The translations under genes and the position numbers were made by a program. A stretch of DNA of 64,000 nt from assembly GCF_905115235.1 (NCBI RefSeq), contig NC_051855.1, positions 13,816,388 through 13,880,387 on the forward strand, written 5' to 3'. Under the pieces are notes generated by a model. That model was not told the DNA's origin and did not search any database. It saw only the letters and a program-made list of their open reading frames with translations. Positions within the stretch are counted from its first letter, which is position 1. Every line of letters starts with the position of its first letter. Shown one piece after another: positions 1 to 12,924 of this stretch. The DNA comes from Hermetia illucens (taxonomy: Eukaryota > Arthropoda > Insecta > Diptera > Stratiomyidae).

Positions 1-1284
1 AATAAGATACAGGATCAATGAAGCATAAACCACTCGTATCTCGATTTTTCATCGATAAAACAGTTTTGGGACAAGTTCCAATTATGTATTGTCAGATAAC
101 AATATGTTGTTCGCAATAATACTACATACATTTTTTATAGTAACATAAAAAGACAATTGAATTGAAAAATATTAAGGGGACTTTTCACAATTAGCATTTT
201 TTTTTTTTTGATTTTTTTTTTAATTTACTGATTTAGTAAAATATAGACTCAAAAAAACCCTCTCAAATCCCCACGAAATTTTTCAACGAAATACGGACTA
301 GCTTGTCTAAAAATGACATCGAGATAGATGACTCCAGCAGAGAATATACCTTCAAGAGCCGGTAAACAACCCTACCAAAGGAATAAGAGAGGATGAGGTG
401 GTGGTGGATATGAAGAAGAAAGTAGAAGGATTCCCCTTTTTAATCCATTTGAAGAATTATAGCGGTCTTCCCCCTTCAAAAAGGCATGGCACTTTTAGGT
501 GCGTCTTTGCTTAGCTTCATGTCTAAACTATTTTTATGTCAAAACAGTTGGATTTAACTTTGAACCCCAATCCCACAAGAGTAAAGGAGAGAATGAAAGA
601 AAACGCGGGAGATCCACCCTTTCAAGCCCCGTAGGAAAATCGCCCCCTAAATGGATATATAAGATTTGCAAATTCGCGCTGCTCGGAGAAATTAGCTTTC
701 CGAGGGTATGCGTAGGTCCACTGATTGTAAATCGCTCGAAATCACCGATAGCCAAAACAATCTAATTATTGTTAGGAGGTGCTGTTCCTAGCCATATATA
801 TTACTGTGACCATCTTTTACTAACCATGGTTCATAAGTTGATTTTTATTTTATTTTCCTCTTGAATTTGGAAGCAATAAAAATAAATAAAAAGGAGATAC
901 GATACATAGTGAAAAGTCGAGAGCATATATTTGATAATGGATTTGACCGAGGGTGGTCAAAGATTTAAAGAGCGGTTTTTGTAAGAATATTATTTAGTAG
1001 AATTTTAATGTATACCCTTTTTACTAGCGCCAATTAGACTGTATCTTTGCCAAAACTAATAACTTACAGTGTGTTTATTGACATTATAAAAGAAGAAGTG
1101 AAGAAGAGTTGTACGAAAGAATGAAAATAACTTTGTTTTGATCCTAATATGTTAAGGAAGTAAAAAAGTCAAAGGTATGCAAATTCCAATAGAAATAGAA
1201 TTTATTGCAAGTGAGTGGGATGACTTATATTTTTCAAAACGGATACATCTACTTAGTCAAGATACATTTCTGTGTAGTACTAAC
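1..1284. other. Non-coding or unresolved left edge
   Basis: AT-rich sequence with short open frames on both strands that lack codon bias, domain signatures or convincing splice sites. If the small exon at 1285-1473 (minus) is real, its next exon should lie here or beyond the left edge. I could not identify it. Confidence 0.4.
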
Positions 1285-1473
1285 CTCCAGCATTTTGAGA
1301 ACTTCCGAACAATTATTTGGTGGTACATTTTCGTCAATTTCAATAGTAATTTCTTCATACGCGGACGCCTCCACGAATGATCTTATATCAATAAATATAT
1401 TAGCTAGAAGTATCCCGGTAACAATTTTGCTTATACCACAAAATGAAATGGTATTCATCGATTTCATCTTCAT
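1285..1473 (-). CDS. Possible first exon of a small secreted protein
   Basis: I do not recognise this protein. On the minus strand an ATG at 1473 opens 63 codons beginning MKMKSMNTISFCGISK, followed by a hydrophobic run (IVTGILLANIFI) that would serve as a signal peptide, then an acidic stretch (ITIEIDENVPP) and one cysteine before a possible splice donor CTGGAG|GTTAGT at 1285/1284. The exon would end in phase 0. Reading past the donor gives only eleven more residues before a stop. What supports it is the combination of start, signal-like segment and donor; what weakens it is the lack of a recognisable second exon, of homology and of a clear promoter. It may be a chance open frame. Confidence 0.25.
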
Positions 1474-3870
1474 TATACGTAAACAAACCACTCTTATTCG
1501 ACAAAAAACTCAAAATATCTTCAATCAATAAAATCTTCTAGCCGCAAACGGTTGCTATAGCATCAAATTAACAAAAATTGAAACCAGTCTTTTTATAAGC
1601 ATTTATTTACCCTTTAGTAATGACAAGTTCTAGCACCGAAAGTTAATTACTCTATAAATGAATGAATAGATAAACATCCATATCCAAGCGTGCTGTAATC
1701 GCATGGTTGAATGAATTTTAAACTTCCGGTGTGTTGACAATATAGTTGCAGCCCGGCTAACAACAATATAGCCTGACTACCGGAGAGGGAACCTTTGTTT
1801 TTATAGACTTTTTTTTATATTCACTGGCAAGAGAAAAAAATTCTCACCGAACCGAAAAACTACTGCTCTCGCTACGTACACTCTATACTGAAAAAAGATT
1901 GCCCGCGGTCGCATCGAAAAATTAGAGTTTCACTGCAAGCGCACTAACCATGCACTGGGTTTCAGAAGGTTTGAATCCGCATAGGTAGCATATGTGTACC
2001 TGCGACAGGTGCATCTCATTTTTTTTTTGTTGTGTGTATTTTATGTCAAATTTGACTGGTTTTATCCATTTTTAACTATTATATATCCATTATGAGAATT
2101 GAGTTTATACACATATTCCACAGCGAAAGTCAATTGGTCACTCGTAACATATATATAGTAATTAATAAGCCACTTTTAGCTTCCCGGCCGTTGAAACGTC
2201 TAGTACTTGCACGAATCACAAGCCGAAATCTAACAACAAAGTTATCCTCTCCATCTTCTTTCGTGGCAAATGAACGACTGACCGGTAAACGACCGGTGAC
2301 GATGACTGACTATGGTAAAGATAGTGTAAACATATAGGGGAAGCCCTTCTACTCTGAAATCTATCATTCTCTTAGGATGAGTAAAAGTAGTTATGTATAA
2401 TCTCATTATTTTTAAATAAATTATGGACGTCTTAAGCACTCAAATGCAACTCTTTAATTTAACTAGGAATTAATGATAAATGTATCTTTTCAGTCAATAT
2501 CTGGTGAAGAAATCACTCCGATTTAAATAAAAAAATCCCACAACTCTACACAAACTAACTCAAGCTCACCTAGTTCTAAAAAGTTTGAGAAAATGAACTG
2601 ACTAGGTTTTGCACTACACTGTTAGGGTTTTGTGTAAAACAAAACCTTGTTAAATTCAGTTTACTGTCTGTCTACCATACCTACTTCTCTTCAAAACTGC
2701 TACACCGATTGGAACGGAATTTTGGTGAACATATGGGAACTACCACCCGTACAGTAAGTGATATACATTTTTATGAAGGGTAAAGGGCCCTCATCATACA
2801 TGCAGAGAGGGGGGATAGTAAACAATTCTTTGTCCTAATGTATCCGTGTGAGGTATCATAGGTTCATATAGGAAGATACTAGTTTTCTCCTTTTCTTGTA
2901 ACTGTTTTAGATAAATCTCGCTAGTAATGTTGAACTCCTGGTGTACAGCGTATGAAGTTGACTATTATCAATACAGTACATTCTTGGTTTTGAAAAATGG
3001 TACCCAATTGATTTTTTAACTATGTATATACAATATAAGTGGAACCATTATGTAATCAGTTACACACAAAGGGAAACACAAAACCTTTCATATCTGAAGG
3101 GTTCAACTTCCGGTTTCCCGAGTTGTTTACTCATGTACTACATATGGTAATGTAACCGACCAGCAGCAAAACTTTGAATAGCGTGAATGATTTGCATCTA
3201 TGAATTCCAGTGTATAAAACTTCATTTAAATAATGACGACAAAATTATATTTTCCTTTATACAGTGGAATCCTCATATTTCGTATCCCCATTATTCGTAT
3301 TTGCAGTTAATCCGTACAAAGCTGACTGTCCTTGGAAAAAATCCCGATAAGTCCTATAAAACCAATGCATTTAGACTCCTCGGTAAATTGTATTATTTTT
3401 ATGCTCAAGGTCGCTTAAAAGTTTTATAATTCGTATCTTCAGCTCAAAGGCGGATGAAAGGGAAACTGTATTTATAAACGCAACTGGTCTAATATCTCTA
3501 TGTGGAAACAGATACCATACATGCAGATCGGATGCGGTGAACTTAAGAAGACTTTCAGCTGACAAAAGCGGAAGGTGCTGCGAAAGAAGGCAAAGCTGCT
3601 GAATTTTCCTTCAATACTTGCTTGCTTACCCTATGATTCTTTGTGTCCTCCGCCGACACAAGAACAAGGGGATTCGCCAGGGTGTGCAGAATCAAGTGGC
3701 CTTGAATTTTTAATAGATTGTGGTATGAAAGCTCAACATATTTGTTGCGGTGCCACTCCCCCAATGCAATTCTAGCGGAGAGAAGATCTGCAATGAAAGC
3801 GAAAATTGAGTTCTCTGCAAGGATCGTGTTGCTTTTGGTGAAAGCGTTACACACACTGTGGGTTCGGGGT
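1474..3870. other. Intergenic, nothing identified
   Basis: About 2.4 kb of AT-rich sequence with no coding signal. At 3264 a CAGTGGAATCC motif next to TA resembles a pogo/Tigger transposon end, but I found no partner end. Confidence 0.45.
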
Positions 3871-3879
3871 CGCCTCCAA

Positions 3880-4850
3880 TCTTTGGGGCGGAACTAGAGC
3901 GAGATAGGAGGCTACTAGCATCCTACAAATTAACATGCACCGGAGTGCAATCACTCATCAGTTGGTAGCGTAGTTCGCTGCGGAGGGAAAAGCGAATCTA
4001 GTGCTAATCAGCGAGCAATACCGGAACAGGGACCCGGCTTCGTGGCATCTCGACTTATCGAGTACCGTCGCCATCTGAGTTGGGGACGGCGTTCGACTTC
4101 CTGTTCTTGCCCACGGCCGAGGGATAACATTTGTTAGTATTTACTTGATGCCGAGTGAGATGATGCCCGACTTTCGGCATCAGCTTGATATTCTGGAGGA
4201 CGCCGTTTCGGGCACGGAGAGGCGAATGCTGCTGGGTGGTGACTTTATTCAACCAGAATTGAGAGCAAAACGTAGGCTGAAAATGGCAGCGAGAACCGTC
4301 TCTAAACGGGCCGTAATGGTGGTCCGCGTTGTCATCTTTGCTAAGGAACGTTAAGCTGCCTACAGCGCAAGAGTGAAGATTTCAGAGGGATACTTGCCCG
4401 TGAAGAACATCAATGCACACTTACCGAGTGGCAAATCTCTTGGCAATATGAGCCAACAGGCAACTGGACTGTGCGATTCATCGATATTTTAGATCCCTGG
4501 CGCATAGCGAGATTGATTACTTATTTTATTCAATTTCTAAGTGGACATGAACGTTTTCAGTCTTACCTGCACAAGATTAGAAAGGCACAATATCCTGATT
4601 GTGCGTTCTGCAATGGAGTGAGGGACGATGCCGAACACACCTTTTCCTCTTGTGAAAGGTGGGACGGCTTTCGTCAGCAGCTTTACGCAGATACAGAGGA
4701 GCTCTCTACAGACAACACTGTCAGAGAGATGATGAAGAGCGGTTGCAGATGGAGTCGTGTTGTGCGTTATGTCCAGGCTCCGCTTTTGCGAAAAGAATTG
4801 AACTCGACCGACGGGGGGACCAGATGGCAAGGGATTTCCTGAACTAACAA
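3880..4850 (+). mobile_element. R1-clade LINE relic, internally deleted
   Basis: A decayed non-LTR retrotransposon on the plus strand. The left part (about 3920-4255) translates in pieces to an apurinic-type endonuclease start (INMHRSAITHQL, then LVLISEQYRNRDPASW, and further on RRMLLGGDF, the GDFN-type motif), and so matches the start of an R1-type ORF2. The reverse transcriptase is missing: the sequence jumps to the C-terminal cysteine region at 4471-4842, with GHERFQSYLHKI, then CAFC, AEHTFSSCERW and WSRVVRY typical of the extreme C-terminus of R1-like ORF2. An element normally over 5 kb is reduced to about 1 kb, with a stop and frame changes in the endonuclease part. It is non-functional and carries no host gene. 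Confidence 0.75.
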
Positions 4851-4859
4851 CTCCCTTCT

Positions 4860-5298
4860 CTCCTCCCCTGGCTTGAAGACTCCCAAAACCAGGAGTAAGA
4901 TGTCAAACGGTTTCAGATTACTTCTCTGATGATAGGGAGGTGTTTACTTGGTAGTCCGATGGTGTACGGTTGCAGGAGTCCGACGCTCTGTGCGTAAATG
5001 CGTTCACCCAGTATCAGTAAGATCAGTTTCGAGCACTAATCAATATTTCCATCGTATGCGCATGCTAAGAGGAATAATAAAACTCGGCGATATTGTAACA
5101 TAGTTCCATTTACTTATACAGACAATATACAATATATATACATACATATATATATATATATGCTTGCTCCATTCGTTAAGCTTGCAAGAGTGTTACACTA
5201 CTCACTTGTGAACATTTGCTAATAAATACGAATGTTTCTAATAAGATATGATTTTAAACACAATAAGGAGGGAAGGGAAGAAAAGGAAAACATTGATT
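4860..5298. other. Spacer with TA-rich microsatellite
   Basis: The spacer between the LINE relic and the 3' end of Sara holds a TA/CATA simple repeat at about 5128-5161. The Sara stop codon overlaps an AATAAA on the minus strand (about 5296-5301), too close to be the only poly(A) signal. No other feature was seen. Confidence 0.5.
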
Positions 5299-8200
5299 TT
5301 ATTTATCAAGAATATGAAAAATCAATTCAAAAATAATTGGCTTGCCGATTCCGTGTAAACTTGTCCCAAGCCGATGAAGAGTTGGAATCAGCTCGTTGTC
5401 TAGAGCATTCATATATAATGGTGGTAACTTGGAATTCAGTGAGCCAGTTTCATAACAAACCTGAGGGATGAAAAACGAGTAAAAGAATATTGTAAGCACT
5501 TCAAACTTTTGGCAAGATAGACGTTAAGAATAAATGTACATTATCCTGGTGTAGCGTTACACGTAATCCTATCCTAACACAGCCACTAGCCGCCAAAAGA
5601 TCCAAGAAAGAGACTAGCGCACTCGACGCACTTTTGGCTATTTGTTCAGAAATTTTCTGAACATCGATTGTATCCTTATCATGCGGTGATTCGTCGTCCA
5701 TCTAAATAGAGGACTTAGAAGTCAAATGATTACGAAAGTAAGTCTGCAATCTTACTTGAATTATAAACACTTCTGTCCATCGTAGGATGTGGCTGGCATT
5801 GGAGTGATTCAACCCAGAATGAACACGTATGCTAGGAATACCATCCATTTTCCTACCATCGATCGGTGATTTCACACTGTCAAAAAACAATTAGATTTTG
5901 TCCTACACCTAACATAGCTACGAGATTGTATACCCTATGTTAAACTCTTTATCATCATCTGTCCATAGTATGTTGACAGTCTCTGTTTGTGATTCGTCGG
6001 CATCGACAGGACCGCAAACAATCTCAACATCTGTCCTATTCTGTAAAGCAGTTCTGACTAGAGCCATTTTTGCGGGCAATATTTGAACCATAAGACCATC
6101 CTCAACTATGCTGCACTTTCCCTGCAGCCCGCTAGATGATTTTAAGGCACCATTGAGTACTAGGAAACTAGCACCGGTTACTGTTCCAGTCGATTGGTAA
6201 TAATTATGAAAAATATAATGAATTCCGAATGAAAATTGAACCGTACCCTATACCTTTTCTTGGCTGCCCCTGGATATTAATAGCTTGGGTGGAGTACGTG
6301 TGTGACTCTGCGCAATTAGATTCCATATTCTGAATACATACCAAGTGGCCATCTGCTTTTTTTCGACAGGTTGCCACCAAGAGCCAGGATATGATCACTT
6401 GAATTGTTTAGTGCCTTAAGGATTTGATCATGTCGGTTTTTTGGTATCAACACATTAGTTTTTCGATCCTCCATATGAATATACATTCCACGAATGGTAC
6501 CTAGAGTGTAGGAGTAGTTTCGAAAGTCCTGCAAACCAAAAAAGGAATTTGGAAAACTATCTCAAACTATTACAATCTCTTATGGAATATACCGCTAGAA
6601 AATTGATGATTGTCTGGGCTATTTCACCATAAACAGGATCACGGAACGGTACTGACACATGCGGACTCGGATAGTATCTAAATTGCGCTCCAAGCCTGAG
6701 CATCAATCTTAAGGGAAACACTCGCGCCCATGGAATTTCCCATTTATGTATCAAAATACCTATAAGGAATGGAGCGTCTGGCAAACAAAGTTCCAAAAGA
6801 CATTGAAATGTTGGCCTTATGTAGAGAAAGCCACCATGATCACGGGATCCTAGAAAATACTGTGAATTGGGCATTGAAAACCCTAGTTCGCTAACTGTTC
6901 GACCCCTATGGGCTTGACAATAGATTAAATTCAAGTGAACAAAGATATCCTTAGGCACAAGTCTATTTTGAGGATTCGTCGAAGTTTCATCATATTCCAG
7001 AAGAATTACAATTTCATCTTGACCGACGTGATGCATTCCTCGACTGGTGAAGTTCATAACTGTTTTGTTGACGCAGCATTTTACTATATAGTAAAAAAAA
7101 AGAGTGAATTCACTTATTTTCAATTTGAGTGGAAGTTTCTTGACTTACGCTTTGTGATTTTAACAAAAACATATAAATTTCTCTGGATTGCGAATTGTAG
7201 GGTTTCTGATTTGAGGCGTGATATAAGCTCAGCATCGTTTGCCACGTCAATCAGCTCCGTTTCAGTGATATTTTTCGTATAAATTGGCGGTAATCCGTTT
7301 GGAGTTTCTGGGATATATGATTCAGATTCTTGAAACTTGGTAGCAGGCCGTTTAGAACGGGAGGAACTCGCATGACCGTGATAGGGAGGTGAACTTAGAC
7401 CTGGAAATCATTCAATAGTTTCTATTTTTTTAAGGGACACACAGGAGCTAATTTTTCACCTGATGGGGTGTGTGATTTTCTGCTGTTGTTATTTCCTGAC
7501 TTTCTACTGCTGCTACTGCTTTCACCCTTGTCGTCCCAGGTATCATCTAATTCAGCTAGATCACATCCAGGTCGAATTCCATCACTAAATATCACGTTTT
7601 TGTCTTTTCGATTATTTTTTGGCGGAACACCTTCTCGCTTTAGAACACCGACAGGAACCATCACCGATATAGGATTGGAGGAAGCGATTGCGTCTGTAAC
7701 CTGCTGGTGGGGTGGGATTACCGAACAATATTCCATCGGGTTGTTCGGATTCGGTGATCGATTCAGTGCAGCATTTTCGTTTATATTCATATTAACTTGC
7801 CCCAATTCGTTGGAACCTGTGGTCCGTTCTCGTAGGATAAGATGGCATTGAACACAGACGCGAACTTCAATGTCCCCAAGGAACTCAAGTTTAGCCTTTT
7901 GAGAACAGCACGTGGAACAAAGGACAAGACCACAAGCACGACAGTGGTGACGCCGTTTTATTAAGGAAAACTTTATTTGACATTGCATACATGCTGGAGC
8001 TTCACTATCGGGTATCCAAAACGGTGGCACTTTACCCAATTTAGAGTCACCACTGAATCCTGTAGCTTGAATAGGAGTTGACGCCATGATCTCGCTTTCG
8101 GAGACTTGGCCGGAAGTTTGGGGGGACAGGTCGTCTGAACTTGAATTTGACACAGTATTGCGATCGTTGTCTAAAACAGATGCAGGAGGTGTCTGGCCTG

Positions 8201-9776
8201 CCGTCGAAATTACATTGATCGATTGTGCAGGAATGTCGAGGGAATTTGGACGATGTTGATTGACCTTTGTTGTTTGATCTGTATCCAAATTGCTTTCTTG
8301 ATTTTCACATGTAAAATTGCAAATTTCTTGGTGACATTCTGTTGTTGTAAGAGTGTCGCTTGTTGCTAGTCCCTCGTAGTTGCCGGTCTGAACAGCTGGT
8401 GGTTCATTTTCAAAATCAGTTTGAATACGGGATTCTGCAAATTCGATGGTAGATGCCTGGGAGAAGTTATCCATGTTAGCAATGTTATCGTTGCCATGAC
8501 TATCTTCATCAGTAGTGGCTTTTGATGTTCGGTCTACAGGAGGAACGCACATGGAGGCTGAAGCGACGTCGCTTTTATCCAACGTATCGAGTACTTCGTT
8601 TTGTGTTGTTTCACGTTCGAACTCAGACGTTTTGGCGGAATTAAAAATCTGCAGATCGCTATCAATTTCTTGTAAAATGCTATCCAATTCAGTATCTGAT
8701 ATTTCATCCATTGTTGAACCAAATCCAATTACAGCCGGTTGATCTATTGCCTGAGATTCTCGTGGTGAGTTTGTAGGATTTAACCTTTCATCTGGTTGCA
8801 CAAAGTTTACTTCTTGTTCGGGGGTATTAATTGCAGTTGGATGATGGTCAATGATGTTTTCAGTGTGGCTTTTTTCTGCTTCCTCGGAAACGATTTCTTC
8901 ACTATCTTTCGGAGTGGATGAAGGTGCAGAGTTCAATGCATCCAGTTTATATAAATCATTGCTTAGGCCAGGGAAAGATGAAGAAGTGTTCTCGTTGTAA
9001 AAACATGATGATATCGATGACAATCCAAGTTCACAGCTATTTTCATCAAGACCTTTGGTGTTTCTAGATCCTTGATATGTGTTAATATCTGGTTCGATTT
9101 CGCCCTCTGGGTCAGTTACTGCGCCTGAGGAGTGAGAATCCACATCGCTACGTTCTGCAATCTTTTCGGGTTTGGCAGGGGAATCATCGTCCTGTTCCTG
9201 GTCGTTTTTTGAATTGCAAAATTCATCTTCGGGAGTGAATGATTTAGATGAATCACTTGACGAACCTGGCGATGGACCAGAGGAAAAAGATGAGGGTGAT
9301 GAGGTTGTAATTGAACTAGCGGATGTTATTCCACCGCAATTTTCGTCTTCTGGGAAGCAATCAGTACATTCTTCATCATCGTCATTATCACCGTGAGGTT
9401 GTTTTTCTTGGATTTGGGGTGGAATCTGTGTAGTTTCTTGATGAGAATCACCTAGTTCTTGCTCCTGTTTACGTGGTGTTCCGGCGCGGATGATATGTTC
9501 AATATCAACGTTTACATATTCATGAAGGCAACTGAAAACATTGGTTATATTTACAAAACTTTTTGACTTGGTGGGTTTCTCGTTGTTGTTATTGGCCTCT
9601 ATTGTGGAAACCACTGGAAAAGGTTCGAATGCCTGTTGAACTTGCGGCTGTGGTTGTTCAGTTTCTTCAGGGCAAACTTTAGTTTTGACGGAATGTCTAG
9701 CCGGAGTTTTGAACTTCGTCTCGTCCTCATTCAGTTCCAAATCATCTAGGACTTTATCGATATCAACCAAATCCAT
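5299..9776 (-). CDS. Sara: Sara: FYVE-domain Smad anchor for receptor activation
   Basis: Endosomal scaffold that binds PI3P and presents receptor-regulated Smads to TGF-beta/activin-type receptors; in flies it also marks signalling endosomes in asymmetric division. Eight exons on the minus strand join in phase: 9776-7460, 7400-7149, 7083-6593, 6528-6254, 6180-5934, 5876-5756, 5701-5540, 5460-5299, giving about 1341 aa. The ATG at 9776 (MDLVDIDKVLDDLEL) is the first in frame. Residues 1-580 are acidic, Ser-rich and low-complexity. A complete FYVE finger follows (about 582-650: FWIPDSEAP, RRHHCRACG, RVCVQC), then a Smad-binding segment (about 672-715: NPNNPMEYCSVIPP, ending VMVPVGVLKREG), then the conserved SARA C-terminal domain (QAINIQGQPRK, SIVEDGLMVQI, SPIDGRKMDGIPSIRV, RWTEVF, FELIFHILDK). 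One homopolymer frameshift interrupts exon 4. The donor of exon 7 (AAT|GTACAT) is weak. Confidence 0.93.
6357..6363 (-). other. Sara: Single-base frameshift in Sara exon 4 (T7 run)
   Basis: Exon 4 enters in the frame reading ILALGGNLSKK, but after the A7 run (T7 on the plus strand) that frame gives non-family sequence and a stop. The frame offset by one base reads ADGHLVCIQNMES and on to QAINIQGQPRKG, which matches the family. With six A residues the codons would read SKKADGH, and the summed exons would be 4026 nt, exactly 1342 codons. A homopolymer length error in the assembly is the simplest explanation. A true mutant allele is possible. Confidence 0.85.
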
Positions 9777-10454
9777 TTTGAAATTCTCGTGATACCTCAC
9801 GAGCTATCGAGATTATATGCTTTCATTCAAATTTATTTTCCTCACTCCAGCATTGCATTACCTAAGCCTTAAGAAAAGACCCAGCTTTCACCCTTAGAAC
9901 AGCAAGAATGATTCAGATTCAGCAGAATAGATAAAACGAATAGAATGACGACAATTATGCTACGTAATGCTTAGGGAGAAATATTACAACAGTGGTGAAG
10001 GCTAAACAACGTCTCAAAAATATCCTTTCCTCACGGACTGGGAGAATAGTTATATTTTCACTGTGACATTTGTGCAGTCCACTTTCACGTATGTTAAAAA
10101 TCTTCAACTATGTCAACAGAACTTTCACAACACACCAAGCTAGACCGATTAGCGACAAGTTTCACTTATTTTCAAAATCGAGAAGTGGAACCTTCAAATA
10201 GGTTCGTCATGTAAAGGTTATTCCTATTGCAACTTGAATTTTGTTTTCATCGTAAATCCCTTCCTAGGATGACAGCCAAATCATGGGTTCGCAGTTCGTT
10301 GCAAGTGCAATTGCTTGTATGGAGGAGAAACAAGAAAGTGTTACCAACACTGCTATTTTGGTTAATAATATATATTGTTAGCCCGTATATAACCGAAAAT
10401 AGATCCATTAGATCAATGCATATTCATATCAATTTATATCTAATCTTCTCTTTA
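9777..10454. promoter_or_regulatory. Shared 5' region between divergent Sara and PRA1
   Basis: The start codons of Sara (minus, 9776) and PRA1 (plus, 10903) lie 1.1 kb apart, head to head. The space must contain both promoters and 5' UTRs. I see no strong TATA or initiator element. Part of it is occupied by a SINE fragment. Confidence 0.45.
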
Positions 10455-10621
10455 AATCAGGGTATAAATCTCGGGCGAGTGGCAATGCTGACCCCATTGC
10501 CTCCTACAGGGTACTGCTACCCTATACTGTACCGTTACGATCTTGAATGACGTGCTCTAACACACTTCAAGGCTCTGATCCAATTGGATTGTTGCGCCAA
10601 CGATTATTATTATTATTATTT
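10455..10621 (+). repeat. tRNA-derived SINE, 5'-truncated copy
   Basis: This is the 3' half of the same SINE family found at 22.9 and 31.5 kb. It shares the CTCGGGCGAG block, a block around TTGCCTCCTACAG, the core GTGCTCTAACACACTTCAAG, then GCGCCAACGATTATT and a terminal (ATT)n tail. The tRNA-like head with its A and B boxes is absent, which is the usual result of truncated reverse transcription. It lies about 280 bp upstream of the PRA1 start codon. Confidence 0.85.
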
Positions 10622-10902
10622 CCAGCAACAGCTTCATCGATTGAAAACGACCAAACTCTCCAATGTATCTACTTAAATACAGTAGCAATAGATCTGAATA
10701 CACCGGTAACCCATAGATTCCAACACAAACATGAACAAACCTTCCGTCATTACTAAACAAGAGAATGCGTAGCTTTGTTTTGTTTGACGTAGCACTGACA
10801 TGTCGACTCTGAGCTATTTGAAGGCTAGTAGATCTAGAACCGACTAGGGGGCCGATTCTGCCGGCGTTTTCAAATTATTTATATTTTCAAAGTTTTCATA
10901 AA

Positions 10903-11909
10903 ATGGATGATGTTAGCGTAGATATTAGTGGAAATATGAATGTCCCTGGACCAACAGTTAAGGATGCCATTGGCAGCGCCACAGAGCCGAATTCAAAAAT
11001 AAGGTGAATATATAATCATTGTGTCTTGATATCAAGTTTGTTATCACACGTATCCGGAAATCATTTGAATTACCTGCGGAACTCATCTCAACCATTCCGG
11101 CTTCTATTTGTTTGAAATATGAAAAACTGGTGGCGAAAATCACTAGTAGTGAAGACAGGATAACGACTGATTTCTGGAGCATGTCCTGCTAAATATCAAA
11201 ACATCGGAAACTCAAAATAATATAGTTCATAGCATAGTATCACTCCTTTATTTTGTATTCTAGTTTCTCGAATATAACAACGAAACTGCCAACATCCATT
11301 GGACAGATACTTAAACAAGTGCGGAAGGACCTGCGACCTGTTTCCGAATTTTTTAATGTCAACAACTTCAAGAAGCCGACAAGTATTCAACGACTTATGA
11401 ATCGATTAACACGGAATCTCAGTTATTTTCAAAGTAATTACATATGCGTGTTCCTAATTTTAATGGCATACTGTCTGTAAGTAAACTGCTTTTTTGACTT
11501 CCTTGCATTTTGGAAAGATTCAAAAATCCCATCCCCTGGTCACTATTTTTAGAATAACGTCGCCATTGATATTATTTGTTTTGGCCGGAGTACTTTTTGC
11601 TTGCTACCAAGTTCGACTGGCTAATACACAGTTCACAATTTTTGGGAAAACGTTAAACACATCACAACAGTGTCTGATCATTAACTGTATGGCAGCGCCT
11701 ATCCTATATTTAGTAGGAGCTGGAGCGGCTCTCTTTTGGACATTGGGTATGTAAATGTCATGCTTTTGCAACGAATTCCTCTCGTCTTATTACCTTTATT
11801 TCTTCCAACAGGTGCCTCACTTTTTCTTATAATGCTGCATGCATCGTCTTATAATATTGATGCAATCGTTACAGAGGATATGGAAGGATTTTTAACCGAG
11901 GTTGTATGA
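10903..11909 (+). CDS. RABAC1: PRA1-family prenylated Rab acceptor (RABAC1-like)
   Basis: Small polytopic Golgi/late-endosome membrane protein that binds prenylated Rab GTPases and helps their membrane delivery. Four exons join in phase: 10903-11003, 11264-11476, 11553-11746, 11812-11909 (606 nt, 201 aa). The N-terminus is soluble (MDDVSVDISGNMNVPGP). The PRA1 signature follows: VRKDLRPVSEFFNVNNF, NRLTRNLSYFQSNY, a first hydrophobic hairpin (ICVFLILMAYCLI with PLILFVLAGVLFACY), a short loop (QVRLANTQFTIFGKTLN), a second hairpin (LIINCMAAPILYLVGAGAALFW with ASLFLIMLHASSYN) and an acidic C-terminus ending TEDMEGFLTEVV. Length and the two-hairpin layout match the family. Donors are GTGAAT, GTAAGT and GTATGT. 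The gene is divergent from Sara. Orthology within the PRA1 family (RABAC1 rather than ARL6IP5) rests on the motif order. Confidence 0.9.
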
Positions 11910-12920
11910 TGAATGCAACGATAGAGTGACCATCACTGCGCCAAAATATTCACTATCTTATTTTTCGGCTAAAAGCTGAGATCTACAAATATTATTTTCA
12001 GAATGTTTTACTATGTACTGTTATGTATAATAAAAACAACAAATTTGAAGCTACTCCAGATCATTTTCAACTATCTCTAAAATCTTTCATGATCATCAAC
12101 GGCGCAACAACCGGTATCCGATCTAGGCCTACCTTAGTAAGGAAATCCAGACACTCCGGTTTTGCGCCGAGATCCACCAATTCGGTATCGCTAAAAGCTG
12201 TCTAGCGTCCTGATATTACGTTTCTTGTATTTCGCAGTGGTGGGCGCGATAGCGGATAGATTGCAAGAGGTATTATACCCCCCTGGTCCTTTAAACCAAT
12301 GGAAGTACTCACCATTTCAAATTACTGAGGAGACGTGCTGCGCTTGCCAATGAATAGGTGATACAATGAATGAAATTTGCCTAGCTGCACACAGTAATCT
12401 TCAAAAGAACGGTAAAACGCCGCCATTCATAATTCTCAGGATAATTTCAGGCTAATATTTTTAACAGAAAAAAGCAGAATATTAAAATGGCAAGGGGAAA
12501 CCTCCTAGAAGAAGTGGAAACAAGCCAAACGGTGATTTAAAAAAAAAACTAAACTTTCAAGTTTGAAGTTTGTCGCCGAATTAATAGATTAGAGGAGGTG
12601 GTGCAAAATTCTTTTAAATTTGGGGAAAATACAGCATTTTCACTTCAAATTTTCAGAAAACATTCAGATACATTACCGACAAATCAACATTTTTAGGAAA
12701 AAATCACTAAAACAGATTGGGGGCGTCACAAATTGTGTCGTAATTGCAACTCTTAAGTAGAGAGCATCGAGTGCAATATATTTCAAGCGAAAATAAAAAC
12801 ATCAAATAGAAAAAAAATCGTCAAAAAACCTCAGCCTACATTTTCTGACAAACTTATAAGCTTGAAAAAAAAAAATCCGGGATAAAAAGTTGACGGCTTG
12901 AACGAAGAAACGCTATCTCA
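11910..12920. other. Intergenic with an unclassified dispersed-repeat-like block
   Basis: Sequence at about 12095-12360 is more GC-rich than its surroundings and reads like a piece of a dispersed element (GGCGCAACAACCGG, later GTGGGCGCGATAGCGG). No translation matches a known protein. The rest is AT-rich and featureless. Confidence 0.3.
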
Positions 12921-12924
12921 TTAT

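Noticed and set aside
534-755. 73-codon open frame on the minus strand
   Set aside because: No signal peptide, domain or splice continuity with the candidate exon at 1285-1473; likely chance.
3258-3300. Complete pogo-like element
   Set aside because: One end only; no matching inverted end within 500 bp.
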